DNA from: Lachnospiraceae bacterium
Lineage (GTDB): Bacteria; Bacillota; Clostridia; Lachnospirales; Lachnospiraceae
Length of the DNA: 64,000 bases
Reading direction: 5' to 3'
Assembly (NCBI GenBank): GCA_022796795.1
Contig: JAAWJI010000004.1
Span: 89,232 to 153,231, forward strand
A model generated the notes under the pieces. It had not been told where the DNA came from and ran no database searches. It worked only from the letters and a program-made list of their open reading frames with translations. Made by a program: the position numbers and the translations under genes. Below, piece by piece: positions 9,190 through 17,917 of this stretch. How positions within the stretch are numbered: position 1 is the stretch's first letter; every line of letters begins with the position of its first letter.

Positions 9190-9891
9190 TTACCGCACCT
9201 CCCTGCGCTTGCGAAAGTTCTGGATAAACAGAATAGACAGCAGCATGCGCATCATATACATGACGGAACGAGTGATATTCAGATAGCTCTCCCCCGCCTG
9301 CCGCTCTTCCATCTGCACCTGCACCTCCGCAATGGTGGCGCCTTGTTTTAACAGATAGGAAATGGTATCCGGCTCCGGCCCATAGTTAAGATTCAGGGCA
9401 AACTCCCCGATCATCCTCCGGTTAAACACCCGCATCCCGGAGGTGGGGTCCTTCACCTTCTTCCCTGTGGTCATGCGGGTGGCAATGGAAATCAGATTGC
9501 TCCCCAGCATCCGCATGCTGGCCGGCTTCTTCTCTGTCACAAACCGGGAACCAATGACAATGTCATAGCCCTCCTGCATCTTGTCCAGCATGGGCCCGAT
9601 ATACTCCGGCAGATGCTGTCCGTCCGCGTCAAACTGCAGAGCAAAATCATACCCTCTGCGATAGGCGTACTTCAATCCTGTCTGAAACGCCCCTGCAAGT
9701 CCCAGGTTCACTGGCAGGTCCAAAATCTCATATCCCCGCCTGCGGCAGATCTCCGCCGTCCGGTCTGAAGAGCCGTCATTGATAATTATATAGTCATATT
9801 GGGGATAGTTGTCCCGCAAATTGTCAACCACGCGCTCAATGCTCTCTTCCTCATTAAACGCGGGGATGATAATCAAACACTTCATGTCCAT
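9190..9891 (-). CDS. GT2 glycosyltransferase, dolichyl-phosphate-mannose-synthase-like
   Basis: 233 residues. It shows the GT-A fold motifs IIPAFNEEESIERVV, INDGSSDRTAEI, NLGLAGAFQTG and FDADGQHLPEY (metal-binding DAD). The C-terminus has one weakly hydrophobic segment rather than the two helices of GtrB proteins, so it probably sits on the membrane surface, perhaps with the adjacent DUF2304 protein. DPM1-like enzymes transfer a sugar to a polyprenyl phosphate or extend a lipid-linked glycan. It follows a 188-bp gap after the GT2 gene at 10080, so it may begin a sub-operon. Confidence 0.9.
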   Translation of the reverse strand: MDMKCLIIIPAFNEEESIERVVDNLRDNYPQYDYIIINDGSSDRTAEICRRRGYEILDLPVNLGLAGAFQTGLKYAYRRGYDFALQFDADGQHLPEYIGPMLDKMQEGYDIVIGSRFVTEKKPASMRMLGSNLISIATRMTTGKKVKDPTSGMRVFNRRMIGEFALNLNYGPEPDTISYLLKQGATIAEVQVQMEERQAGESYLNITRSVMYMMRMLLSILFIQNFRKRREVR

Positions 9892-10079
9892 ATCTCCATA
9901 CTCTCCGGATCATACCGGCAGAGCCCTTGCTCCGCCTGTCTGAGATTGTACCATTTTTCGCCAGCGATTGCAAACCTTTCTCATCCCGCCCCAAGCCTCA
10001 TTGCCGCTTCGGTCCGCTTATTCCCAGCAACATTCGCAAATCCATTAAAATTCGCTATGAAAATGGGACTTCCTGTAAA

Positions 10080-10820
10080 TCACAAAAACTGCCTCATCAC
10101 CCGAAGAGTGCGGCACACATCTGTAAAAGCCGCAAACTTTACCCCGTTCTCCTTCAACGCCCGGTGCCCCTCCTTCATTCCCTCCAGGTAGGCTCCCAGG
10201 CTGTTTGTGCTGGTTCCTCCGTGGGACATTTTGATCAGAACCTCCGGCAGATAGGACAGGCGAACCTTCTGTTCCTTTAAAATGCGAATCATAAACTCAT
10301 AATCCGCGGAAATCCGGTAGTCGGTCTTGTAATACCCGTAGGTCTCATAGACCTGCCGTCTCAAATACAAGGTGGGATGGCCCGGCATCCAGCCGTAACG
10401 GATTTTGCCCTGTCCCTGACGCCATCTGCGCACCACCCGGTCTCCCTCCACGTAAACCAGATCTCCGTGGACTCCGTCTGTCCCCTCCTGCTCCATGATC
10501 TCCACCATATGACTCAGCACCTGTTCATGGGCAAACTGGTCGAAGCAGCAGCCCAGAATATCCCCGGTGGCCATACGGAAACCTTTGTTCAGGGCATCAT
10601 AGATCCCTTTATCTGGCTCTGAAATCCACCGGAGCCGGTGGCCAAACTCACTTTCCGCTTCCCGGATCACCTCCATGGTGTGATCCTGGGAGGCTCCGTC
10701 CACAATAATATACTCGATGTTCTGATAGTCCTGGGAAAGGATCTGCTTCTTGATCCGGCGAAGATTTTCCCCGTCGTTGTAGGTGGCTGTCACAATGGAC
10801 ACTTTTTTTTCCTGCTTCAT
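10080..10820 (-). CDS. GT2 glycosyltransferase (WcaA-like) with an atypical metal-binding motif
   Basis: 246 residues. The fold is clear from VSIVTATYNDGENLRRI, EYIIVDGASQDHT and ISEPDKGIYDALNKG followed by ATGDI, all typical of WcaA-like GT2 enzymes of capsule or exopolysaccharide loci. Where relatives have an N-A-D-D-W/F/Y motif that binds the metal and nucleotide sugar, this protein reads GCCFDQFAHEQ, keeping only one Asp. The nucleotide sequence gives no better reading in another frame there, so it is a true substitution. The later GHPTLYLRRQVYE and ISADYEFMIRIL regions are intact. Its ATG overlaps the stop of the GT4 gene by 4 bp. Confidence 0.85.
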   Translation of the reverse strand: MKQEKKVSIVTATYNDGENLRRIKKQILSQDYQNIEYIIVDGASQDHTMEVIREAESEFGHRLRWISEPDKGIYDALNKGFRMATGDILGCCFDQFAHEQVLSHMVEIMEQEGTDGVHGDLVYVEGDRVVRRWRQGQGKIRYGWMPGHPTLYLRRQVYETYGYYKTDYRISADYEFMIRILKEQKVRLSYLPEVLIKMSHGGTSTNSLGAYLEGMKEGHRALKENGVKFAAFTDVCRTLRVMRQFL

Positions 10821-12034
10821 GTATTCTCCTTCAGCTCCCGGTACAACTGCACATATTCCGAAAAGCGGTGGTATTTATCGTATTGCAGCGCTTTTTTGCG
10901 GCAATTCTCCCCGCATATGGGATGGTCCCTAAGATCCAGCACCGTCTCCTTTAAGGCCGCCAAATCTCCCTTGGGTACGATCCGGCCGCAGCTCTCATCC
11001 ACGGATTCCACGCTGCCCCCTGTGGCAAAGGTAATAACCGGAGTCCCACAGGCCAGGGCTTCCAGATTTGTGGTGGGGAAATTATCCTCCAGGGTGGCGT
11101 TTAGATACACATCCGCCATGGCATAGTAGGAGGCCAGCTCCTCCACGCTCTCTGTACGGGCCAGTCCCAGGATTCCCTTTGGCAGGCTTTTAAGCTTCCG
11201 CTTATCCAGGCCGATGAGAATCACCTGAAAAGAGTCTCCCAGCTCCTTGGCCAGCCGGAGAAAATAGGGATATCCCTTTCGCTCCTCCCACATATTTGCC
11301 ACACCCAGAATGATATATTTTTTTTCCATGCCAAGCTTTTTCGAAAGGCACGCAGCATCCTTTCTGGGATGAAACTGATTCAGATCAATGCCGTTGGGAA
11401 TCACACGCACCGGATAGTCCCGGAGAAAGGATTCCTTCACCAGACCGGCCAGCCAGGCGGAAGGCGTCACCAGGGTCATATGGGGGATGGGATGCTCCTT
11501 TAGCATCCTTTTCTTTCTCTGGTAATTATCCCGGGAATTATCCCGAAACAGGGCGTAGGGGTAGGCGCTTCGGTACAGGGCGCAGTGCTGACACTGGCTC
11601 TTCCACTTCTGGCAGCCTGCATAGTCAAAATAGGCGCAGTGGCCCGTAAAGGCCCAGCAATCGTGGAGCGTCCACACCACCGGCTTTCCCGCCTGACGCA
11701 GATACCCAAACAGCTGCTCCGTATCCAGATAAAAGCCGTGAATATTGTGAAGGTGGATCACATCCGGATCATACTCACGGATCCATTGGATGAGCCGCCG
11801 GGTCTGCCGGCTGGAGGCAAAGCCGTGTTCCCCCCGGAAAAAGGTACAAAGCACATGGATCCCCATATCCAGGCTGGAGCCAAACCTCCAGGCCTCCACA
11901 TCCCCGGGAGCCTTTCTCCTGCCGTAGGCCACGGCACATTCCTCCCCGGCCTGCCTCAGACAATGGCTCAAATCCACTGTAATGCGGCCCACGCTTCCGC
12001 TGCCGCAAACCGTATTAATCTGTAAAACCTTCAT
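10817..12034 (-). CDS. GT4 family glycosyltransferase
   Basis: 405 residues with two Rossmann-like halves (GT-B). The N-terminal half has GSVGRITVDLSHCLRQAG and DVIHLHNIHGFYLD. A Cys/His/Trp-rich stretch around residues 125-150 (HDCWAFTGHCAYFDYAGC) is common in WcaC-like members. The C-terminal donor site shows GVANMWEERKGYPYF and the E-x7-E region NLEALACGTPVITFATGG. Such enzymes are retaining transferases using nucleotide sugars. It lies between fkp and a GT2 gene, so GDP-fucose or another nucleotide sugar made in the operon is a plausible donor. The linkage cannot be predicted. Confidence 0.9.
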   Translation of the reverse strand: MKVLQINTVCGSGSVGRITVDLSHCLRQAGEECAVAYGRRKAPGDVEAWRFGSSLDMGIHVLCTFFRGEHGFASSRQTRRLIQWIREYDPDVIHLHNIHGFYLDTEQLFGYLRQAGKPVVWTLHDCWAFTGHCAYFDYAGCQKWKSQCQHCALYRSAYPYALFRDNSRDNYQRKKRMLKEHPIPHMTLVTPSAWLAGLVKESFLRDYPVRVIPNGIDLNQFHPRKDAACLSKKLGMEKKYIILGVANMWEERKGYPYFLRLAKELGDSFQVILIGLDKRKLKSLPKGILGLARTESVEELASYYAMADVYLNATLEDNFPTTNLEALACGTPVITFATGGSVESVDESCGRIVPKGDLAALKETVLDLRDHPICGENCRKKALQYDKYHRFSEYVQLYRELKENT

Positions 12035-12144
12035 GCTCCCTCTCTTCTATCCTCCCCAGCGCTCTCAGGCTCCCTAAATTCCCGGCTTTTCGCCTTCCCA
12101 GGCTCTTCCCTCCCGCATGAACGGCTGGAGCCTGCCAGATAAAC

Positions 12145-15100
12145 TTAAATCAATTCGCAGTCCCACACGTCTACGCCGCTGTCCTGGAATACCTGGCGGA
12201 TCCTGCTGCGAAGATCTGCCTTAGTGCAGCCCTTTTTCAGCACAGCCTGGAGGAAGCCTCCTCCTCCGGCGCCGCAGATCATTCTCCCCTCCAAAAGCTC
12301 CTCGCAGCTCAGGAAAATCTGCTCAATGCAGGTGTTGGTGCAGCCATGATCCAGGCGCTTGGATAGCTCCCAGTGCTGGTTCATAAGGCGGGCAAAGGCG
12401 TCGATATCTCCCTTTTCCAGCTCAAAGCGCATGAGCACTGCCTTTCGCTGAATCTCATAGAGCACCTCCAGGGAGTTGGGATTGGAACCGATATAGCCTC
12501 CCACCACCTCCCGCAGCAGGTTCCGAGCCAGTCTGCGCTGCCCCGTATAGATCAGCACGAACCGGTTCTTCAGCTCCTCCATGGCTTCGGTTGGAATCTC
12601 CAGGTGCTCCACCTGTATCTCCTGCATAAGGCCCGGCCTTGTATGAGCCAGCTTCACGCCCCAGGTAAGTCCTCCCACCTGATCCTGCCAGCCGCCGCCG
12701 GTACTCATAAGCTGTTCCATACACAGCACATAGGTATATAAATCATTTTCTGTCACATCTTTTCCAATATACTGGAAAATCCCCTTTACGCAGGCTCCGG
12801 CCAGAATACTGCTGGTGCCAAGGCCTGATCCTCTGGGGATACCCGTAACCTCCGTATTCAGGTACAGTCCTCCGCCCAGTTTCTTCAGAATCTCTTCCAG
12901 TGTCGCTCCGCCGGAAAAATTTTTTCCCTCCATGTCCTGCTTCCCGGTTCCCGCCGCCTGGTTCCCAGTACCTATCTCCCCAGTCCCAGCGCTCACTCCC
13001 TGGTTTCCTGCCCCTGCTCCCTGGTTTCCTGCCCCTGCTCCCCGGTTTCCTGCCTCAGGCACCGGAATGATGCCGCAGGTCACAAGAGCCGCCTTGTGCA
13101 GGGCAAAGGGATCAAAGGGATCATGGCAGTTCTGCAGCTCCCGGATGTCCGTAAACTCCCGGTAAGCCCCGGAATCTGTGCTGGAGAGCACAATACAGGG
13201 CTTATCCAGCCGCCGCAGAGTCACCGCCACAGGCAGAACCCCGTTAAGCTTAACGGCTGCGTTCAGTACAGTCCCTCCGTGCTCATTGCAGTAGGGAGGC
13301 GTATCAGACCATCCTCCTCCAAAATTCACGCGCACCGGCAGCTTAACCACCACCTCCGGGTTTTTGATATCATAGGCCCCATGGCCTGGCTGCTTTCCAA
13401 TGCTGGCTTCGTACAGACTGTCGCAGAGATAACCGAAACATTTATTTTCCAGCTCCTCGCTCACCGCTCCCTTTGTCATGCGGGACAAATAATAATAGAT
13501 CCGCATGCGGATCCCAAAGGACTCCTGCTCTGCCAGAGCTGTAAGCCGCTCCACCTGATTCTGCGTCACGCCCTGGGAGCCAAACACAGCCCTTGCCTCC
13601 TCCACGCTGTCCCGCCGTTCCAGAGCCCGCAGGAAACGGGCCATGCGCACCTGACTGTTAAGCTTCTGCTGCCAGGCCAGAATCTCCCGGGTATCCGCCT
13701 GGTTGAAGCTCTCATAAAGACTCATGCGCTCCATGCTTCTGTATTCTTCTGCCAGGTTTTTCCACTCTTGTGGGCAGCACCCATGCATCTCATCCTGATT
13801 TACAGACTCCTCTGCTTTCTGGCATACAGCCTGGGAACTTACTTCCTGGTTCCAACTACACTCTGCAAGCCTGCACACCAGAAGCGCTGCTTGTACAGCC
13901 TCCTCAATAGTATCGCACACAGGATAAAGTCTGGCAAACCACAGATAGGACTCCTTCTGGGGCCATACCTCTCCCCGGTTAAGTCCGGCCGCCTTTAAAA
14001 ACTTCGCAAGCGTGGTGCCGAGAAACCGGGTATCCTCCTCCAGAGTCCCCTTAGGATTATCCTGGATTCCGTACACCCGCACCACAAACCGCCCGTCTTT
14101 AAGCTTAAGCCCATGGAGCACCGTTTTGTCTGGAACCTGCTCTCCTCGCAAGGTTACGCCGGAGATCACACAGCTCTCTCCCACCTTGCTGCCGCTGTAA
14201 ATATAACTGTCCTCAATATAGGAGGATGCGGCTATGCTTGTATCCCTCTCAATATAGCTGTTGCTGTAGGCACAGGCTCCCGGCGTCTCCTCCACACCCA
14301 AGATCTGCCCTCTCCAGTCCAGGAATTCGTAGTTATCCATCTCCTCTGTCATCAGGGACAAAAGCTCCCTTGTGGTGCCAAAATGAATAAACTGAGCCGG
14401 GGACAGACAGATGAGACGCATAGAGAAGGGATGCAGCACCTGCCACAGGCTCCTGCGGCACTCCTCCAGTTCCGGACAGAAGCTTCCCTCCGGCTTCTCT
14501 TTCAAATATTGATCTAGGGTAGCCTGCGCCGCCAGAGGGTACAGGAAATCCCCGTAAAAGCTAAGACTTACCTTTTCATTTACAAACCGGGAGAAGCGCT
14601 CCGGATCCACCCGTCCCTCCCGGCTGATGAGGCCGAACAATCCCCGCAGAAGCTCTGTGCCCAGCATGACGGCCCCTGTATCCAGATCCACATGTCCCTG
14701 CTCGTTCACTGCTCCCAGAGACCGAAGCTGCTCCATGCTCTGTTTGTGGAGAAATTGGCCCACATTTCCCTGGGCATCGCTTAAAAACACCCCATGATTC
14801 TGCCCTGTCTCCACTGGCTCCTTCATGGAAATGGCCGCCGCCCCATGGAAGGAAAAGTCTATCTGCAGGGGATTAAAGAGAAGGAGCACATCCCCGGAGA
14901 GCACCAGCATGCCCTCCTTAAACCGGGCCGGCATGCCGGCCATAGCAATCATAAACTCGTCAAACAGGGTGGAACGGCGTCCATCCGGCAGCTCCCGGGG
15001 AACAGGAGAGAAAAGCTTGCCGCAGGCGGAATACTGGGGCACCCGCTTGGAATCCCCGCCGGAATGAATCACCAGCATCCGCTTTCCCCCAAAGCAGTCC

Positions 15101-15399
15101 TCCTCCTCATGGCGTTCCCAGATGTACTTCATCACATGAAAGGTGGCGCCCCCGGACCCCACACGCTTCCCTTCGGGATCTGGTAAAACAGCATAGTGGG
15201 TCTGCCTGGGCAGGAAACCTTGTTCCAGCCGAAGTTTAAGCTGTTCCCGGTAGGCATCCGCCTGCTCTTCATTAGACGCTGTCAAAATCACATAATCCCA
15301 CTGGGTAAAGTATTTTTTTGTCAAAGATCTCTCATAGTCCGCCCAAGCGTCCTGATAGCTCTGCCGTAAAAACAGATTCTTTAATTTTTGTGGTTTCAT
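12145..15399 (-). CDS. fkp: Bifunctional L-fucokinase / L-fucose-1-phosphate guanylyltransferase
   Basis: 1084 residues, somewhat longer than Bacteroides Fkp (about 950). The N-terminal half is the pyrophosphorylase: VLPDPEGKRVGSGGATF near residue 71, GGDSKRVPQYSACGK near 114, and beta-helix-like SYIERDTSIAASSYIEDSYI near 381. The C-terminal half is a GHMP kinase: VRVNFGGGWSDTPPY near 689, GIPRGSGLGTSSILAG at 853-868, and ICGAGGGGFLQAV near 1041. The enzyme phosphorylates free L-fucose, then makes GDP-L-fucose. Residues about 783-825 are a Gly/Ala/Asn/Gln-rich insert built from 7-residue repeats inside the kinase domain, probably a surface loop. It heads the glycan operon and diverges from a fucosyltransferase-like gene. 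Confidence 0.93.
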   Translation of the reverse strand: MKPQKLKNLFLRQSYQDAWADYERSLTKKYFTQWDYVILTASNEEQADAYREQLKLRLEQGFLPRQTHYAVLPDPEGKRVGSGGATFHVMKYIWERHEEEDCFGGKRMLVIHSGGDSKRVPQYSACGKLFSPVPRELPDGRRSTLFDEFMIAMAGMPARFKEGMLVLSGDVLLLFNPLQIDFSFHGAAAISMKEPVETGQNHGVFLSDAQGNVGQFLHKQSMEQLRSLGAVNEQGHVDLDTGAVMLGTELLRGLFGLISREGRVDPERFSRFVNEKVSLSFYGDFLYPLAAQATLDQYLKEKPEGSFCPELEECRRSLWQVLHPFSMRLICLSPAQFIHFGTTRELLSLMTEEMDNYEFLDWRGQILGVEETPGACAYSNSYIERDTSIAASSYIEDSYIYSGSKVGESCVISGVTLRGEQVPDKTVLHGLKLKDGRFVVRVYGIQDNPKGTLEEDTRFLGTTLAKFLKAAGLNRGEVWPQKESYLWFARLYPVCDTIEEAVQAALLVCRLAECSWNQEVSSQAVCQKAEESVNQDEMHGCCPQEWKNLAEEYRSMERMSLYESFNQADTREILAWQQKLNSQVRMARFLRALERRDSVEEARAVFGSQGVTQNQVERLTALAEQESFGIRMRIYYYLSRMTKGAVSEELENKCFGYLCDSLYEASIGKQPGHGAYDIKNPEVVVKLPVRVNFGGGWSDTPPYCNEHGGTVLNAAVKLNGVLPVAVTLRRLDKPCIVLSSTDSGAYREFTDIRELQNCHDPFDPFALHKAALVTCGIIPVPEAGNRGAGAGNQGAGAGNQGVSAGTGEIGTGNQAAGTGKQDMEGKNFSGGATLEEILKKLGGGLYLNTEVTGIPRGSGLGTSSILAGACVKGIFQYIGKDVTENDLYTYVLCMEQLMSTGGGWQDQVGGLTWGVKLAHTRPGLMQEIQVEHLEIPTEAMEELKNRFVLIYTGQRRLARNLLREVVGGYIGSNPNSLEVLYEIQRKAVLMRFELEKGDIDAFARLMNQHWELSKRLDHGCTNTCIEQIFLSCEELLEGRMICGAGGGGFLQAVLKKGCTKADLRSRIRQVFQDSGVDVWDCELI
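13000..13054. repeat. 21-bp in-frame tandem repeat inside fkp
   Basis: Two perfect 21-bp copies (13000-13020 and 13021-13041) and a partial third copy with one mismatch encode repeats of seven residues (G-A-G-N-Q-G-A type) in the kinase domain. Looser, diverged copies flank them. The unit is a multiple of three, so copy-number changes keep the frame. Confidence 0.85.
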
Positions 15400-15417
15400 C
15401 CGCCTCTCCTTTATCTC

Positions 15418-15446
15418 TTTTCATTTTTGTCCGCCTATGGTAAAAT
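15418..15446 (+). promoter_or_regulatory. Probable sigma-A promoter of the fucosyltransferase-like gene
   Basis: TTTTCA (15418-15423), a 17-bp spacer, and TAAAAT (15441-15446) with an extended TGG before it. It ends 32 bp before the chosen ATG at 15478. Confidence 0.5.
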
Positions 15447-15477
15447 ACAGAAAAACACTGAGAAAGGCAGACATATT

Positions 15478-16269
15478 ATGCTAATCATACAACCTTCCGG
15501 CGGTTTATGCAATAGAATGCGGGTGATTAATTCCGCCAGAGTCCTGGCAGAACGAAGAGGCGACGCTCTGATTGTCCTGTGGTACGCCTGTGCGGAGCTG
15601 AACTGCTCCTTTGAAGATTTATTTTTGCCCGTTCATGATTTTACTATCCACAATATCCGTTCTCTCAAGGATCCCCGAAAGCTTTTTTATCAGCTGCGAG
15701 CCCGGCAGCGCCTGGGAAATGAGGACATTTTGCAACATAAAACAGACGGCGTCCTTCACGAAGACTTTTTCCGGTCTTTAAAGGATCCCGTCTATGTCTT
15801 TACCTGGGAGCACTTCTACCCCTCCTCGGATTACAGCTGCTATGCGCCCATTCCCTCTTTGCAGAGCCGTCTTGACGCTCTCACCGCCTCCTTCGGCCCC
15901 CGCTGCGTGGGCGTACACATCCGCCGCACAGATAACGCAGTGTCCATGGGCAAGAGTACCACGGAGCAGTTCATAACTCTCATGAAAAAGGAACTGGACG
16001 CCCATCCAGATACTTGCTTTTTCCTGGCCACCGATGACATGGCAGAGGAACGCCTGCTGCGGGAAACCTTTCCCGGCAAGATTATCAGCAATCCCAACCG
16101 TACTCTGGACCGCAATTCTGTGGCCGGCATGCATGACGCCCTTCTGGATCTCTACGGCCTGGCCGCCACACAAAAGCTTATCGGCAGCTACTGGAGCTCC
16201 TTTACGGACATTGCCGCCGATATGGGAGGCCTGGAAAAGGTCATCGCCGGGCAGGACTCTCTCACCTGA
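15478..16269 (+). CDS. Fucosyltransferase-like glycosyltransferase (HxRRxD motif)
   Basis: 263 residues from the ATG at 15478; the longer frame upstream overlaps fkp and the promoter. It starts with a GGLCNRMRVINSA motif and has GVHIRRTDNA at residues 145-154. The glycine-rich N-terminal motif and HxRRxD together mark GDP-fucose-dependent fucosyltransferases of the GT11/GT23/NodZ-like group, where the Arg residues bind the GDP donor. Relatives are usually about 280-300 residues, so it is compact. No signal peptide or helix is visible, so it probably acts in the cytoplasm. It is transcribed away from fkp, which would supply its donor. The linkage formed is not predictable. Confidence 0.78.
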   Translation: MLIIQPSGGLCNRMRVINSARVLAERRGDALIVLWYACAELNCSFEDLFLPVHDFTIHNIRSLKDPRKLFYQLRARQRLGNEDILQHKTDGVLHEDFFRSLKDPVYVFTWEHFYPSSDYSCYAPIPSLQSRLDALTASFGPRCVGVHIRRTDNAVSMGKSTTEQFITLMKKELDAHPDTCFFLATDDMAEERLLRETFPGKIISNPNRTLDRNSVAGMHDALLDLYGLAATQKLIGSYWSSFTDIAADMGGLEKVIAGQDSLT

Positions 16270-16305
16270 TGGGAACGGCCTGGATTTCCCGCCGCTCCCC
16301 CATCC

Positions 16306-17109
16306 TTATATTCCCGCCCTGGAAAACCTGCCGTACACACTGCCATCCACAAAAACGGATTTGCCGCCGAACAGATTCCCGTCGCTGTACCAGAATCGGA
16401 AGCTTCCTCCTGCCAGAACCTGAATGTCATTGAGCCACAGGGCTGACAGAAAGGCTTCCCGGGAGATCTCGGACTCATGATCCTGCATCCAGGTCTCATT
16501 CTTAAGCTGTAGCAGCTGGTCCGCCGCATAGGAAGCGGCTGCATCCACCCAAAATTCCAGATTTTCTGTCAGGATCCTAGCTGTCTCCAGGGACAGCTTC
16601 ATCCGATCCTCCTCCTCCTGGACAAAAAACAGACAGATCTCCGTGCCAGGCCGAAGCAGCTGCTTCTCATAGGCTCCTTTGGCCCGGTTGAGCCGAAACT
16701 CTCCCAGCACCGGATCTGTGTAATAGACCGGTTCCTGCTGCTGACGACAGATCTCCTGCATTTCCACATCCGCGCAAAAGCTCTCCAGCACCTCCTCCAG
16801 CCAAAAGCCTCCCGCAGCCTCCCGCACCTGCAGGCGCACCACGGAATCTTTTTTTATCATGCGCTGGAGCCATTTAAGCCTTTCATCATCCACCTCCAGC
16901 ATGAGGCGCTTAGGCTCCTCATGAACGGGTTCGCTTGCCTGAGACAGCCTCCAGGCCGTTAGCATAATGCTGGCCATCCAAAGCTTTTCCCCCGGCTCCC
17001 GGTTTCCCGTAACTCCCCCCGGCCCAGTCACCGCCACGATCTGCAGGACCCGCTGGTCCTCCTTGATTTCCCCAGTTTCCTTTTTAAATAAATGTCCCAG
17101 AAGCCCCAT
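16306..17109 (-). CDS. DUF2262-like protein of unknown function
   Basis: 267 residues from the ATG at 17109, chosen because AAGGAGAGG lies about 8 bases upstream and because longer starts overlap the previous gene. It begins MGLLGHLFKKE. The C-terminal half (about residues 130-267) has PVLGEFRLNRAKGAYE, a region of acidic and hydrophobic residues, REAFLSALWLNDIQV and FWYSDGNLFGGKSVFVDG. This is the layout I associate with DUF2262 (FG-x-L, then a wydgdlF.GH-like end), but only by memory. No signal peptide or membrane segment. It follows the DUF1461 gene by about 90 bp and converges on the fucosyltransferase gene. Confidence 0.6.
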   Translation of the reverse strand: MGLLGHLFKKETGEIKEDQRVLQIVAVTGPGGVTGNREPGEKLWMASIMLTAWRLSQASEPVHEEPKRLMLEVDDERLKWLQRMIKKDSVVRLQVREAAGGFWLEEVLESFCADVEMQEICRQQQEPVYYTDPVLGEFRLNRAKGAYEKQLLRPGTEICLFFVQEEEDRMKLSLETARILTENLEFWVDAAASYAADQLLQLKNETWMQDHESEISREAFLSALWLNDIQVLAGGSFRFWYSDGNLFGGKSVFVDGSVYGRFSRAGI

Positions 17110-17201
17110 GGCCTGTTCCCTCTCCTTCACTACAATCATTCCGTCCGAAATCCTCTGCGAAGCCCTCCTCCCCCAGATCGTCTTCGCCGGATTCCCCAGA
17201 T

Positions 17202-17858
17202 CTACGCCCTCTTCTTCCTGCTGTCCCTGCGTGTGCACGTCCGAAAAGCCAGCCCGCAAACCAGGCTGCCCACTACAATTCCTCCCAGAATCATCACTGC
17301 ACAGTGCAAAAAGAATGCGTCTGGCAGCATCTGAATCACAGGATCCGTGACCGGATCAAAAAGCCAGAAATCATTGTCAAAGGCAATCTCATGGAACAGC
17401 ACAAAGGCCTTGTCCCAGTTCACTGCCACCAGAGCTCCCACACAGGCTGGCAAAGCCACCGACAGGATGGAGGCATATTTCAGATAGAAAAACTCCCTCT
17501 TTCCCGCAGCCCAGACAACCCCTGCCACACTCAGAAAAAAAGCAGCTATGCCCACATATTTAAAGAGGTCAAAGATATCCTTTACCTCTGCAAAATGGAT
17601 CTGTCCTTCCCGGGACTGGGGCAGTGTGGGAAATTCCAGCAGCCCCTTCTCCCAGCTCATATTGTAATCAATCAGCGCGTCATAGTTCCTGCGAATCTCC
17701 TCCTCTTCCATGCCGCTTTGAGCCTGGATAGACAGGGATTTTATATCATGATAATACAGAGGCCGAAAGGCCAGGGTAAAAATCACAGATCCGGCTATTA
17801 TAAAACAAGTCAGCGCCAACCCCAGTAATACATGAGGCAATTTCTTCCACATCTTCAT
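17202..17858 (-). CDS. DUF1461 (TIGR01906-like) integral membrane protein
   Basis: 218 residues with four membrane segments: about 10-30, a long extracytoplasmic section, then about 97-115, 128-147 and 185-207. The order of features, an early FRPLYYHDI, a loop with IDYNMSWEKG, then FAEVKDIFDLFKYVG and DPVTDPVIQMLPDAFFLHC, matches the TIGR01906/DUF1461 family of Firmicutes. The function is unknown. It follows the solute-binding lipoprotein by about 60 bp in the same direction. Confidence 0.8.
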   Translation of the reverse strand: MKMWKKLPHVLLGLALTCFIIAGSVIFTLAFRPLYYHDIKSLSIQAQSGMEEEEIRRNYDALIDYNMSWEKGLLEFPTLPQSREGQIHFAEVKDIFDLFKYVGIAAFFLSVAGVVWAAGKREFFYLKYASILSVALPACVGALVAVNWDKAFVLFHEIAFDNDFWLFDPVTDPVIQMLPDAFFLHCAVMILGGIVVGSLVCGLAFRTCTRRDSRKKRA

Positions 17859-17917
17859 GACTCTTTCTCTCCTGGCCCTCTAAGGCTATACAGATCTTGA
17901 GGAGAAAAGCCTGGAAT

